64,000 nucleotides of DNA from Paragorgia papillata (taxonomy: Eukaryota; Cnidaria; Anthozoa; Scleralcyonacea; Coralliidae), in contig JAWNZC010000280.1 in the NCBI GenBank assembly GCA_035771165.1, positions 1,586,501 through 1,650,500 of the forward strand. Reading direction: 5' to 3'. Every line of letters starts with the position of its first letter. Position 1 is the first letter of the stretch. The notes beneath the pieces are model-generated. The model saw nothing but the letters and a program-made list of their open reading frames with translations, made no database searches and was not told where the DNA came from. Positions 24,214 to 36,541 of the stretch are shown here, one piece after another. A program made the translations under genes and the position numbers.

Positions 24214-24892
24214 CACGGTTAATATAAGCCTTAAAGGTAGTGTTTTAAGTTAGCTTTAGCTAAGCTGACTTATGGTTTGGATGGGCAAAGGGAAAGCACG
24301 AAAACGTGAAGCTGAATATTGTTTAGGTTAAGCAAAAACTTGAAAACAACAAAAATCCTACCGTTAACCACTTTAAGATGATTTGACCATGGACTCACGG
24401 AGTGTCTTCAAACCAGGGCTACATACACTGCAGATCGAGTTTTTGTTTACCATACGGCGTTTGGTTTCTTCAAGTTCTCTGGTATAACTATTTCCCAGAT
24501 TTCGTCTCCCTCGCTTTTTCTCCACGCATGTAAAGTGGACTACACGCATGTCGAGATTAGCACCCTCACCAGGCTCCGGGCCTTCGGCCCTACGCCCGGG
24601 CTCGGAGATTACTCTGGTATTAAATTACTTTATAACATTGACATATATATCTGGTTAAGTATATGTATCAATGCGAAAGTTATACAGTATAAATTAATTA
24701 TGTGAACACCAAACTTATATGTAAGAATGCCAAAAGCATGTACAATTGAACATGGTGATGCTAACTTGACATATAGCAAGACCAGTGCTGTTGCGGCCTT
24801 CAGATAATTATCGTTATGCCAGGTCTGTGAACATCATCTAAACAATTTATTAACAATAACTAAAATATTAAAGTGTAATACATTAATGCACC

Positions 24893-24950
24893 TATCAATG
24901 TTTTCCCCCTGAGGGGGGGGGGGGGCAACCCAGGGGGATTTGACCACCCT
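24893..24950 (+). repeat. G-tract terminal repeat, left
   Basis: TATCAATGTTTTCCCCCTGA, then G13, then CAACCCAGGGGGATTT. The reverse complement is at 28351-28413. The pair encloses about 3.4 kb with the LINE relic and a MITE. No clear target duplication, so they may be two independent opposite copies. Confidence 0.7.
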
Positions 24951-25563
24951 ACCACCCTCTTTGTCCCGGGTCTCAGGATTTTGACAGTCACTGGCAGCTC
25001 AGGGGTGGGGAATTTTGAAACGGCCGCCATCTTGGATTTCCAGCAGCTTGGATCTGCCATTTTGAAAAAGGTCGAGTGAGCCTGGTGACTACTGCTGTGA
25101 TGCACTGATGCGATCGAAAGATGGTGGGGAATGTAAAAGAGGTATTTTAATCTAATCTACATTTTTTTGTTATGTGAATTAGGCCATCCTGTTCTTGTTC
25201 AGTTTGTTTATACCTTGAAATACAACAAAAAATAATTTATGATGATATTTTTAATTTTCTACTGCTTTCCAAAGTGATTGGAAGTCTTTTTTTTCAACTT
25301 GTGGCCTTCCTCATGATGTGTCCAATGTGATTCATCTAAACACGGTTTGGTGGTACAGTAACAGTATATTATTAATTATAAAATAAGGTGTCCTCTACGC
25401 ACGCTCTGATTGGCTGGGCCCCGTGCATTTATAAGAGTATGAAGATCATGAATGACGTAAAATGGCGTGAAGTGGCGTAGGATGGCGTCACCTGGCGGAA
25501 AAAGCTAGCGAACCTTCAAAACTATCCCACTTTTAGTTTATTTCCCCCCCCTCTTATTTTATA

Positions 25564-25755
25564 AAACAAATAAAACATACCGCTCCTATGCATATGTATT
25601 CTAATAAAGGTTCGTTTGATGTGATTTGAACACGAAAGAAGTGTAAAGGAACTCGGCTATCGCCTCGTGCCTCTACTCAACTTCTTTAGTGTTCAAATGA
25701 CGTCAAACGAACCTTTATAAGAGTACATATGCACGGAGCTTTATGTTTTATTTGT
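25564..25755. repeat. Hairpin repeat with ~80-bp arms
   Basis: AAATAAAACATACCGCTCC and following bases pair with the far arm ending in GGAGCTTTATGTTTTATTT. Conserved inner segment AAAGGTTCGTTTGA. The loop contains GAACTCGGCTATCGCCTCGT. Non-coding. Confidence 0.8.
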
Positions 25756-26090
25756 TAAATAACACTGTTGTGTTTTGTTTTAGTATTGATGTACCTTATA
25801 TAACAATACAAGGTTTTCGCAAATTACATGTATATTCTGTCTCACTTTTATTAAAAATCAGTATTGCATTGGGCAATATCGGAGATTTTATATACCATTT
25901 TCTATTATTGGGATTTCATGAATTTAATAACTATAAACTTAGACAAACATGAATACTTATCATGCTTAGGTTAACTAACTTAACTCCCATAGCAGGGGAT
26001 TTTGACGTTTGTAGATTGCCACAATGTGGGGATTTTGACTCCAATTTTTTGTGTCTACTGCGCATGCGCAGTAGCACACTATGCCATGAG

Positions 26091-26300
26091 TAGCCTGGTT
26101 CCCTGGCCCAATTTCAAAAGAAATAAGGGCCAGGTAACCACTAATCTCATTCTCGCGTCATCAGGGCTAAATCCACTTATGACGATTGCAATTTCACTCA
26201 TAGCCAATAAAAAATGCGCGAAAATTCAACCAATAGGAAAGCAGAAGTCTTTAGTGGTTACCTGGCCCATATTCTTTGATTGGGTCAGGGTACCAGGCTA
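26091..26300. mobile_element. 210-bp MITE with 9-bp TSD
   Basis: Ends TAGCCTGGT and ACCAGGCTA with about 50-bp inverted repeats (shared inner GGGCCAGGTAACCACTAA). TGCCATGAG flanks both sides (26082-26090, 26301-26309). A 9-bp duplication is typical of Mutator-like transposition. Confidence 0.85.
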
Positions 26301-26766
26301 TGCCATGAGCTGTTGAGTTTGCTTGTATCACTACGTCACAAACGAACGGAACGCGACGAAAGTTCGCCGAAACTGGCCCGAAAGGTCACCATTTTGTTTT
26401 GCTCACGAGGTGTCGAGGTCGTCAAACGTATTTTGTTCGTTTGCTCAAAACCATGCACGATAAAGTATTAATTCTTTTTTGTTTATCGGAGCCGTTGTGT
26501 TCGCACTAACCAAGAGTTCGGTCAGGCGACTCAGGCGCTATTTACGTGTATATATATAGAAACGGAATCAAGCTTTTCCAAGATGGCGGCACGAACGAGG
26601 AGAAGGCGAGTCTGTTTATTTGCTTTCATAGTTTAATAAAAGTATTTCACAACATTCATATAAAAAATATCAGCATGTAACAAAGCTATAAACATGCTAT
26701 AGAAAATATACAAGCCAAAAACTTAAAGTAACGCAGATAGATATAAAGAGAATAAAATAATTTGTT

Positions 26767-27205
26767 GACAGGAAAACACTTTTATCAGTATATAATGCTA
26801 TAATACAACCATACTTTAATTACTGTTGTGAAGTTTGGAATGTGTTTGGTGAAACCCAAACTTCACAACAGGGCTGCTCGTATTATAGCAGATTTACCCA
26901 ATGAAGTAAGCCAAGAAACTGCTTTAAATGGGGAAAAGGCAAAAGCTAAAATCATGTTTAAGATATTAAACAATATGGGGCCAGAATGTCTGAACAAACT
27001 ATTTACTTTCAGGCAAGACGTCTTAAGTCACAATTTTCGTGACAGTTCTTCTAAAGTGTGTTTGCCACAACCATGAACAAACAATATGAAAAGTCTTATG
27101 TTTGATGGCGCCTCAATATGGAATTCCCTACCATCAAACATAAGAGATAGTAAATCCTTTTCGAACTTTAAACGAAAAATTGCTACTTATGTTGATACAA
27201 ACTAA
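26767..27205 (+). pseudogene. LINE reverse transcriptase C-terminal relic
   Basis: The frame starts LLSVYNAIIQPYFNYCCEVW, shifts, continues LHNRAARIIADLP and KAKIMFKILNNMGPECLNKL, meets a stop, then reads MFDGASIWNSLPSNIRDSK. These are the conserved C-terminal features of non-LTR retrotransposon reverse transcriptases (L2/CR1/RTE-like group not resolved). At least one frameshift, one internal stop and a deletion make it dead. Typical 5'-truncated LINE insertion. Confidence 0.8.
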
Positions 27206-28350
27206 GATTTTCTCTATATCTATGTAAATACCGAAACTACCAATGTAATATAGCTAAGTACTGTTCTGTTATTTTCGTTCTGTTTGTAAATAATGTAATT
27301 TTGCTTTTAACTTTGTTGTTTTTGCCTCTATATTTGTAATTCCTTACCATTATATATTACTGCTATAAACACTACTCATTTAATTATTATATTTGAATAT
27401 AGTTGAACATGGTCATAACATCAGAGCTAGCTGTTTAACAATGTTAATTGTTATGGTAAACTGTACTCTGTTGTAAATGAGGAGGTCTCTTAGCACAAAC
27501 TTGGTTTTTGAGGTCTCAAAAATTCCTTCCTTCGAACATGTCCACAGATAATTTTTTAAACAATTCTTTTCAATTTACTTTAGATATCTAATTATTTGAA
27601 CTTTAATTCTGTGAACGAGGTGACCTTTACACAAGCTTTAGCCTCTTGAGGTCTCCTCACCAACTTGTATTTTTCTTTATTCTGTAAATAGTTTGGTTTT
27701 GGCAAATAAACCATTTATTCAATTTGCCTCTATTTTTGGCCACTGGTGTTCTGGGCATGCATGGGGGTTACAATTGTAACCAGGCCCCACCCTAGTTAGT
27801 AGAAGTTGGCAAAATTTGACTGTTTTTCCTCCGATTGGACCCCAAACAAATACCAAATGGCATCAAAATCCATCGAGGATAAAGGGGTCATGCAACAAAG
27901 GGTTAACTTAGAAAAACTAAACCTAAAAATCCTAAAAATACTCACCAGTAAAAAGTCTTTTTGTGAAAAACATTTATATCACGAATACAGTAAATGACAG
28001 CAAACGGCCATTACCGAAGTATTCGGAAGTGTTCTCGAATCAGGGATTTTCAGGGCTTTGATTGGTTACGAAGATGTGACCCAAAGATTCTAGCTACGAT
28101 GACTATGTTCCACTATGGTAAATACTAGTTTCCATCTGTCAAACTGACATGGCACCATTTTGTCATTTATTTTTTCTGCTTTTCGGGTTAAGGTTCGGAT
28201 TAGGGTTACTTTTATTGTTCAGTAATTTCTTTGGTTGGGGAAAGGATTAGTATAATCGTCATTTCATGAAAACATTTGTTGATATAATGATGTCATGATG
28301 ATATATGCAGTAGACACATGCACGCTAGCGCGTGCCTATTTTTTCAAAAT
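27206..28350. other. No gene recognised
   Basis: AT-rich, probably LINE 3' tail and intergenic DNA. Short frames only. Confidence 0.4.
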
Positions 28351-28413
28351 GTCAAAATCCCCCTGGGTTGCCCGCACCCCCCCCCCCCCCCCCTCAGGGG
28401 GAAAACATTGATA
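28351..28413 (-). repeat. C-tract terminal repeat, right
   Basis: Inverted partner of 24893-24950, with a 17-nt C tract at 28377-28393. Confidence 0.7.
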
Positions 28414-31400
28414 GCTGCATAATATGTGCACAAAATGTCACAATACCATACATATAGTTCGAGATATAGTTAAACCAATGCCATGATGGCTTTCAGTATT
28501 ATCAATTCTATGTTGTCCCAATCTAGGTTGTCCATGCATGTAAGTTTATAATAGTAGTCAATAAAAAATTGTTCTTTGTAAAACAAGTGAGTGTGCTTTC
28601 TAACTAGCTTTCTAGTAACATGTCCTCCTCCACCAATCTCGTTCTCCACATCACCATCCCATTGCCCATGCCCAGTAGTCCGAGTTAACGCCTAGCGGGC
28701 GTCTTGTTTTCAATAAAATGTAATTCATGCTGCTGCATCTAGAAAGAAACGTTACATCGCTCTTTTCGCGAAAAATTAGCCGCCATCTTTTTTTCTGTTT
28801 TGGTGCGCGCTTCCGCTGGCCAATAGTAACGTCAACTGTTGAATCCCGGCGATTTTTGGCCCTTTCGTGCCCGGCGTGAAAAAAAATATCCTGCAAGCAA
28901 ATGATGTCGGAAAAAAATATCCTGCACAACCCCGGGCGAAAAAGAAATATTCCTGCAACAAAAAATTGGCCAACCCCGCCCCCCCTCCCCTCAAAAATCT
29001 AATGGTCCGTCCCTAAATAGTATACTGTCGTTGGCATGCACCTAAGCAGGGCGCTTATATATAGGGCGGTGAAACGGCAATGAGAAAGCTGATCGATGTG
29101 TGATGCGGGGGCCTGGTAACGAATAATTGATATCCACCGGTCAGCGGCTGCTACAATGGTTGATAACATGAACCTTTTCCTTAGCAACAATTTTGTGCTT
29201 GGGTAACTAGGTATAAATCGATAAATTCGATATACGTACTATAAAACAAAGCAGTGTAAAACTGAAATTAAATTAAAACGAAAACATAAATATGGCTAGG
29301 AAAGTGGATTTAACAAATATTTCAGGTTTGTTTGAGATGGAGGACACTAATAGTGCAGATAAAGTACCAGAGCCTACAACATTAAAGAGTACAACTAGTT
29401 CTTCAAGTATTTCCATTAAAAATTTAATAACATTTTTACAAACTTTTTTTACACAAAGCAGACAAATCAAGAATAATTATTACATTGGCACTAGCAGCAG
29501 TATTGGATTCCACTAAATTTAGTCTAATACAAGAATTTGTGAATTATTTCAAGAGTTATTTCAAGACTTTCAAGCTTGTTTTCATGAAGGTGAAAAAAAA
29601 TGCAGTTGACTTGGAGAAAGCTTTTGCAAAAAAAACACGAACCACCAGGAACCATTATGTAGCCTTGCAAATTTCATGGGAACAATAAATTTCCTCCAAT
29701 ACCAGCAATACTTCAGAAATGCCTGTTTTTCAATAAAACTATCCTCCAGCAAATTCTGCAGCATTTGTGGTCAACTGGGAGTAACATTCCTAAAGACAAT
29801 AAAAATGAAAAAAATATATATATGCTTGTCAGAGAGTAATTACTCAACCACTTACCAAGATGACAGTGATAAAGAGACAATATTTAAAGGCATATAATCA
29901 TATCGAGTATGCTTAGAAGTGGTACTCATTTCTGGGCTTTACGATTTGATCAATTGTCATACATGTGATGATTTGTCTGCAGACACAGTTTGCAACATAC
30001 AGCACCTTGAATTAACATGTTATACAGTTTGTAGATGTAATCATTTTCTGTTGAAGATTGGTTGGTATAGATTCAACAAATGCCACAGGTTCTCCATCAA
30101 TGCATATCATTACTTTCAGATTACAGACCAGCTGTAGCTGTAGGTAGCAGGCCTGACGAGAAGGGAGGTCAGCCTGGTTGTTAACCAGGGGCCCATGGTC
30201 AAAAGGGGCCCCATGTTTAATGAAATGAAGCAAAAGAATACATTATCTGAACTGTTGAACGATAAATTCAGTTCTATAATAATCAACAAGTGAAGTTAAA
30301 GAATTGATCATTACATTGCATTGGGTACTAATGGTTTGTCACTGTCATGGTGGCTCTGGCCTGGTGTGGCTTCATTGGTGCCATTGGGCCTTTTACAACT
30401 TTGTTATTTTTTGTTAAATTTCAAAACTTTGTTAAATTTCATGGGCAAGTACAATTGATTCTTATGAATTGCTGGTAGTATAAGATTGCAACCTAAATTG
30501 AAAGTTCTGAGCTACCGCCTCTGAAAACATGCCATCTGGTATTAAATACAATTATGAATTGATAGTGTGTCCTTTAAAGAATTATTAATCCTGCTAGTTG
30601 ATGAGTAGAAAACAATTTCTTCAGGAGTTTTTAATACCGGCTGAAAAACTGTATTAACTTTAATAAGCTTAAAAAGAGACTTGTCTCTTACCAAACGTTA
30701 TCACATATTTTTCTTTTAAAAAGTATTGTTTACTCACTCTCAAATATAAAAAGTGAAAAAATATGACCTTACTTTAATACGCCATATAAAATCTGAGGGA
30801 TCTTTGTATGCTCACGTTTATATCAGTCTTCCGGCAATGTTCGATAGAACACAAACCTATCGAATTTTAGGTAGGGTATCTTGTCAAAGGAATATAATGA
30901 AACCATCAACTCAAATTTGAAGTTTTTAAGTGAAAGTTTACAGGGAATCATCCCAGCTATCTGATAACAAATTCGCAAGCTGCGGACAGCTTTTTAACAC
31001 AGGAAGCGCCGGCTATACCCTTCTTGAAGTCGTATTTTCATAAATCGGTCTGAGAGTAAAAATAGTTTGCAGTTTGCAGTTATTCCTATCTAGTGCTTAG
31101 GAAACGTCATAAAGTCATTCATATACCTATCAAGAATCGAAACAGACTGAAATCATAAGTTGTATTTGCTTTTCTTCCTACTACTTAGCGATTAAATAGG
31201 CGAGAGTTAAGCTAAATATATGCATACATTTTTATCACTCCATCTAAAATCCATCAACTCCGATTCTTATGTAAATTTTAAGAGTTAATCATACTATTAT
31301 TCTCTTTAACATACCTGAAAATCTTACCGCGGACAAGCAGTTAACATGCTATGATCTGGTGGTGAAATTGTCCCTCCATGGAAGTCATCAAATGATCTGG

Positions 31401-31620
31401 TCGTTATCCATAATCACATATTTATAAAGGAACTTTTTAAGCAAAAAAAGCCTTCATACGTTAAACGAAATAGCACTTCATATGTACCTGTTAAAAAGTT
31501 CTTCTAAAATTACATAGTTTAAAGATTAAACAGCAATAACAAACGATACACAAAACCACGCTTCGACTCGAATTTTCATCAAAAGCACGCTCGTGCCAGT
31601 CTTCTTATGCATCACACATC
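28414..31620. other. No gene recognised; possible transposon relic
   Basis: Around 29292-29900 several overlapping plus-strand frames alternate (MARKVDLTNISGLFEMED; FVNYFKSYFKTFKLVF). This could be a decayed coding element, but no motif is identifiable. 28985-29010 reads as a CAGGGACGGACCATTAGA-like terminus on the minus strand. Confidence 0.3.
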
Positions 31621-32636
31621 CTGCCTCCTCCACAGGCCCTATTGCATCATGGACAGGACACACTGTTTAGAGGGCCTGCCAGATCCTGTAAACAAAATGG
31701 TGACCGATCCCATTATGCACAGCGAGACTAGGCCCTAGAGGCGATAGTTTTGAGAGGGCCTGCAAATTTTTTCCGGCCGCTGTTCGACAAACGTACGTCC
31801 AAGTTCTTTAAACACTGTGACCCACCAGGAAATTCGGTCTAAACTTTCTTACAGATCATGACAATGAAGAAACCAGTATGTTTTAGAACCACCAACCTTC
31901 TGCCAATAATATTTTTAGCGACAAAAAGGAATTGAAGGGGAAAATATCTGGCGAACAAAAGCAAATTCGACGGCAAATCCAAGACAATTTTTCTCATGTA
32001 AACACTCCGTCCCGATTTGCCGGGACGATATTATGCTGTCATGTCAACATTTGTCATGTGATGCAAAAACAAAAATGCCTAGTCGTTTGTCACTGCGAAC
32101 GTTTTCTCAAGAAATAATCCACTGTAGAGGCTATGAAATATACTGGAAGAAAGATAATTCATCTGGCTACAAGATACGTACAGTTTATCCGACCAAATAG
32201 CTTAGTTTCCCTAAAAAAAGCGAAATACCGAACATGTCCAACACGAACTAGAGATGCTTGTTGAACGTCCCGGGTAGAACTCGTGTAAGTAAACCCGGGA
32301 TGAAAAACGTCCCGTCCCGGCAAACGTCCCGTCCCGCCTCCCATATAAACAGCCCCTAAAGTGTATTTTCGTTGATTATTCCGGCCGAAAGTTGACAAAG
32401 TTCAACCGTAATTGCTTTCTTCAACTATTCCTGCATTTTAAAGCTAGGATTCGTATGTAATAAGTCTTCAATGGCCTTCAAAATCTTCGGATATAGCCAT
32501 GGCTATTAATAATGGTAGTTAATTATGCAAATGTATTCCGTGCCAAGTTTTGCCAAATTTTTTACAGGATCTTGCAGGCCCTAAATTCGGCGTGTGTGTC
32601 CTGTCCATGATGCAATAGGGCCTGTGGAGGAGGCAG
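31621..32636. mobile_element. 1.0-kb MITE with 9-bp TSD
   Basis: Ends CTGCCTCCTCCACAGGCCCT and its inverse AGGGCCTGTGGAGGAGGCAG; inverted repeats run about 45 bp (through GTGTGTCCTGTCCATGATG). TCACACATC flanks both sides exactly (31612-31620, 32637-32645). No coding. Mutator-type mobilisation inferred from the 9-bp duplication. Confidence 0.88.
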
Positions 32637-33450
32637 TCACACATCGATCAGAGCGCGCGCTCTCGTTTCACCGCCCTATAGCGCCCTGCACCTAAGCGTG
32701 TACACCGCCCGTCAAAACATGTTCTAAATTTAAGCCAAAGTTTAACCGTTTTGAAATCAATACCGTGGGATTGGCGAAACGTGATTGGCTAAGGGCACAT
32801 TCATGTGACAATAATGCATTGGTTCGAATGTATCGAATGAAAACCCATTCGTTTGCAAGGTAGAGAGCCAGAGTACTATCGTATTTATAAAGGCGTATAG
32901 TATTGAGCGCGATCTTGATTCACTATATAAGAATGTTACTTTACTGGAGAAACTATCGTTTGTTTTACGTATTTCTTCTATTTCTTTATATCAAAGTCAT
33001 TCATATTTCTGGTAAGTTATTCAACTATAAACGTGTAACTGAATGAACTGTGCGGTGTTGTTCTTTACTCCCAGAAAGTTGTAATGAAAGTTTGCTAGGT
33101 CGGTGTTGGGTTTTATTAACGGGATTGTAGTTAGAATTTCTTGGTACTCATATGACTCGGAAGAATTCGATTCAAAAGCTCTTCATTTCAAACAACGTTG
33201 TATTAATGCACCCCTTCCAACCCGGGAAATAGCGGGGAATGGCGGGGACAATGCTGCTAGGCGGGGAATACGCTCGCTATCGCTGCCTCGCCAAGTAAGG
33301 TCGGGGAAACAGCGGGGAATTCACCACTTCATCGTTGACAACCGCCATTTTGAAAACCGAGCGAAGCCCTTGAAAACGGGTTGACAGGACCGCATGGCTG
33401 CTTCGTTCTTGGTCAATATACTGTAGACTTTGACTTGAATTCATTTCACG
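32637..33450. other. Upstream region of CIDE-N gene
   Basis: Contains an inverted partner (33201-33250; CCAACCCGGGAAATAGCGGGG) of sequence at 36345-36410. A short upstream ATG frame lies at about 33394-33426, before the CIDE-N ATG. No other gene. Confidence 0.4.
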
Positions 33451-34687
33451 ATGCTCTGTAAGGTTTCTTACGGACAGTTAAAGAAGGCTGTCGTGGCTGA
33501 CACATTGGAAAGTCTTACAACGAAAGGTAGGTGTGTTTGAATCATTTGTAAACCAAATATTTTACAATATATCACATGTTGATTCATTGACCTGACTATA
33601 TTTTACGGATCAGTTCATCGCAATTGTATGCTTTATTAAATTTCGTGTGCATTCCAAGTCTGGCGCTATTTATTAATATTTACTAGAAATACATGAACGC
33701 AACAACCCCTCACCCGCTTTTACATTCTTTTTTAAAACACCCACCCACCCCCTGATTAAAATAAGCACTCCTAAATCCTAATATACAGCCAATACAAAAA
33801 CAAACAGATATAAAAACAAATTATGTTAAATCCTTGGGATATTAAATTATACAATTTATGGATAGGTCGATTGGATGAGAAAACTGATTTAAATCATTTA
33901 ATGAAAGTTGAACATATCAAAGCAAAATTTAGATTTCATTATTAAATTCTGGTTGTAAAAAATATATTGTTTTTAGGAGGTTTCAAATGGGATTAATTTT
34001 AGCAAGCCTTTAAATGGCTTCTCTATGCATGTACATTTTGCAAAGGCAGTATTAAAAATAATTAACAGCTCAGGAATTACATTTATAATAGAGTCTGAGA
34101 TAAAAACAATTCAGTAGAATCGGATTCCAGAAAGAAGAATTCAAAAGACGTTTCAGTCGAAACACAGCCAAGAAAACCAACAAAGCCCATGAGTATTTTT
34201 AATAATAAAAAGTGCATGCACGTCCACCACGGTTAATATAAGCCTTAAAGGTAGTGTTTTAAGTTAGCTTTAGTTAAGCTGACTTATGGTTTGGATGAGC
34301 AAAGGGAAAGCACGAAAACGTGAAGCTGAATATTGTTTAGGTTAAGCGAAAACTTGAAAACAACAAGAATCCTACCGTTAACCACTTTAAGACGATTAAT
34401 TTGACCATGGACTCACGGAGTGTCTTCAAACCAGGGCTACATACACTGCAGATCGAGTTTTTGTTTACCATACGGCGTTTGGTTTCTTCAAGTTCTCTGG
34501 TTTCTTCAAGTTCTCTGGTTTCTCTTCAAGATATATTAAACGGGTTGTTTGTATCCTTTTCTTCGTGCTCCATTTCATTTCGTTTCGTTTAAATAAACGA
34601 AAGCAAAACACTATTTGTTTGAGAGTTCATAGTTTTCTTCGTCGCTAGTCACCAGTGTCCAACTATTCTTACCGCGTGACACCGTGC

Positions 34688-34761
<74 letters not shown>

Positions 34762-36035
34762 CCAGATTTCGTCTCCCTCGCTTTTTCTCCACGCGTGTAA
34801 AGTGGACTACACGCATGTCGAGATTAGCACCCTCACCGGGCTCCGGGCCTACGGCCCTACGCCCGGGCTCGGGGATAAATACTATTTTTATAAGTAATAG
34901 CATGGCTTTGAGGTCGATTAGTGATTAAACGTACCCGAAAGCCGAGGGAGGTTTAGTTCGCCCGAGGGACTTTTACTAAACCTCCCGAGGCTTGAGGGAC
35001 ATTTAATCACTAATCAACCGAAACGCCATGCTATTATATTACTTTGTAATATTACGGTTTGCGAGGAAGATGTAAAAGTCCCGAGGGACTTTTACTAGGT
35101 TTGAGGGACATTTTTAATTTTCTATTGAAATCCTTTGGGGTAGCATATATAAAGGGTTTATGCGAGCGTATTCGGCAGTGCAATTCGAGTAAAGATGTAG
35201 TTAGCGAGAGCGAGTATGTCGCATAAACGTTTTAGTTTCGTGCAGAGAAGAGATGTCGAGAATACGAGAGAAGGCACTGTACCGGCGAATACGAAACGAC
35301 ACACATTATGGAGCAGGAATTGTTATAGTAAGTGGTCGGAAGCAAGGAACATTGAGTTTCGAGATTTCGAACCAGAAGACTCGAGATTTCCATTTGTTCC
35401 AAAGGTACTACAAGACCTAACGGTGGATGGAATGAACTACTGGCTAAGTAGATTTTGTTTTTTGATAGGTAAAATTATGTTTAGAATTGTTTTTGTGAAA
35501 TGAAAGTTTGCAATCGTGCTACAGTATGTATGCGTGTGGATAAGCGAGCGTTTTCCATAAACATTAGATATGCAGATTAGTTTCCAATCGCACCTAGGTA
35601 TGATTAGTTACTAATCGCACCTAGGCATGATTAGTTACTAATCGTACCTAATGTTTATGGTCAGGTAATTTTTAGACGTTAAACGTGCCTGCGAGAACAA
35701 AAGAAACCGAGGGAACCGTGATATTAACAATTTAAAATAAAATTTACAAAACAGCTTCCATGCAATGCCTTTGTTTATTTTAATATTGATTGGATATTTA
35801 ATAGATGCACTGCAAGAAACATCTTTGTTTATTCTCAGGAAAAGAAAAACTTGGAATAAAAGAGAAAAATGTTACACTTTTTTTGGAGGATGGTACCAAA
35901 ATTGACGAGGATGACACAATCCTCGCATGCCCAAGTGGCACAGTTTTTATTTTTGTGCCAGGGGGAGAACAATGGAGTCCACGTGTAGAGGCATCTACAG
36001 ATACTAATTCATCTTCCAATAAGACCAGTGTATAA
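33451..36035 (+). CDS. CIDE-N (CAD) domain protein, two exons
   Basis: Exon 1 is 33451-33526 (ATG; donor AAAG/GTAGGT) and exon 2 is 35839-36035 (acceptor TTCTCAG). Both junctions are phase 1 and restore a Gly codon, giving about 90 residues. Exon 1 encodes LCKVSYGQLKKAVVADTLES. Exon 2 encodes KNVTLFLEDGTKIDEDDT and TVFIFVPGGEQW. The basic patch after the first strand, the LEDGT-x-ID-x-DD turn and the FxFxxxGxxW end are diagnostic of CIDE-N, the homodimer/heterodimer domain of the apoptotic nuclease DFF40/CAD, its inhibitor DFF45/ICAD and CIDE proteins. Only the CIDE-N domain and a Ser/Thr-rich tail are present, with no nuclease domain, so it may be a stand-alone regulator or an alternative transcript. 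The intron holds a dispersed repeat and a Crypton-type exon. Confidence 0.75.
33682..34872 (+). repeat. Dispersed repeat, copy 2
   Basis: Direct copy of 22977-24605 without the 696-bp insertion, giving the empty site for that insertion. It carries an expanded (TA)n tract at about 34690-34752 and a local duplication TTCTTCAAGTTCTCTGGT at 34487-34520. It lies in the CIDE-N intron. Confidence 0.88.
34690..34752. repeat. (TA)n microsatellite
   Basis: Uninterrupted TA dinucleotides. Open frames reading Tyr-Ile repeats through it are artefacts. Confidence 0.95.
34896..35038. repeat. Foldback repeat
   Basis: AATAGCATGGCTTTGAGGTC and following bases pair with the inverse at 34996-35038 (ATCACTAATCAACCGAAACG, then CCATGCTATT). 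GATTAGT-type words recur at 35572-35650, where GATTAGTTACTAATCGCACC is present about three times in tandem. Confidence 0.75.
35146..35153 (+). promoter_or_regulatory. TATA box candidate
   Basis: TATATAAA, 63 bp before the ATG of the exon at 35216. The spacing fits a canonical pol II core promoter with a ~35-nt 5' UTR. Confidence 0.5.
35216..35468 (+). CDS. Crypton/ZMYM-QRICH1-type N-terminal exon
   Basis: The open frame starts at ATG and ends at a donor (ATAG/GTAAAA, phase 1). Key readings are VPANTKRHTLWSRNCYSKW and VPKVLQDLTVDGMNYWLSRF. NTKR-x-T-x-W...W-x-x-x-RN... followed by dL...eLnyWLsrF is the N-terminal region shared by Crypton tyrosine-recombinase elements and the Crypton-derived ZMYM/QRICH1/KCTD1-like host proteins. 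The next exon (normally EVR...YP...L) was not found downstream, so this is an orphan first exon with its own TATA box inside the CIDE-N intron. Either a transposon remnant or a gene whose remaining exons have diverged. Confidence 0.6.
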
Positions 36036-36541
36036 GATCACTCACTGTATAAAATGACTAATCAAATACTTTTCCCCATATTCTTAGGAAAATCCATGTG
36101 AGTTAAGTGCAAGCATTTCCACTCCAACTGAGACTTGAATAACACAGTTTAATATAAATATAAAAAGAAGTAATGTTGAAATTCTACATTAATTTCATGT
36201 TGTTTGTTTTTGGTCATTTAACTTGGAACATTAATTCATTAAAAGTTGTTTTTTTTTAATAAAGAAACCAGGGACATGTGGTGACATTGGAACTTAATTA
36301 TTGTCCCGGGGGTGGGGATAATGGTTCATGTTTACCACGCAAAGTCCAAGTCCCTGCTATTCCCCACTATTTCCCGGGTTGGAGGGGGTGGGGATTTACA
36401 TTGACTGGTGCATAAAGGACAGGGAGGGGACTCATTTATATTAATATTTAATTGTTTAAAAGTTGAAAGAGGTTTCACATTTAATAGACCATCAGCCATT
36501 TAAATTTATCTTACTAGTAAAATGTCATTTATTCGTTTTAG

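Larger units (their letters stand above)
22977..24605 (+). repeat. Dispersed repeat, copy 1 (with nested insertion)
   Basis: Nearly identical to 33682-34872 in direct orientation. It starts ACTAGAAATACATGAACGCA and ends in a GC-rich hairpin-prone tail (GGGCTCGG). It lacks the (TA)n tract of copy 2 but carries a 696-bp insertion at 23518-24213. No protein recognised. Confidence 0.85.

Noticed and set aside
26002..26471. 104- and 63-residue plus-strand ORFs
   Set aside because: They run across a 210-bp MITE and its target duplications.
24893..28413. A single 3.5-kb TIR transposon
   Set aside because: Ends match, but no target duplication is visible and the interior is a mosaic of other elements.
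34649..34903. ORFs on both strands through (TA)n
   Set aside because: Microsatellite artefacts reading Ile-Tyr repeats.
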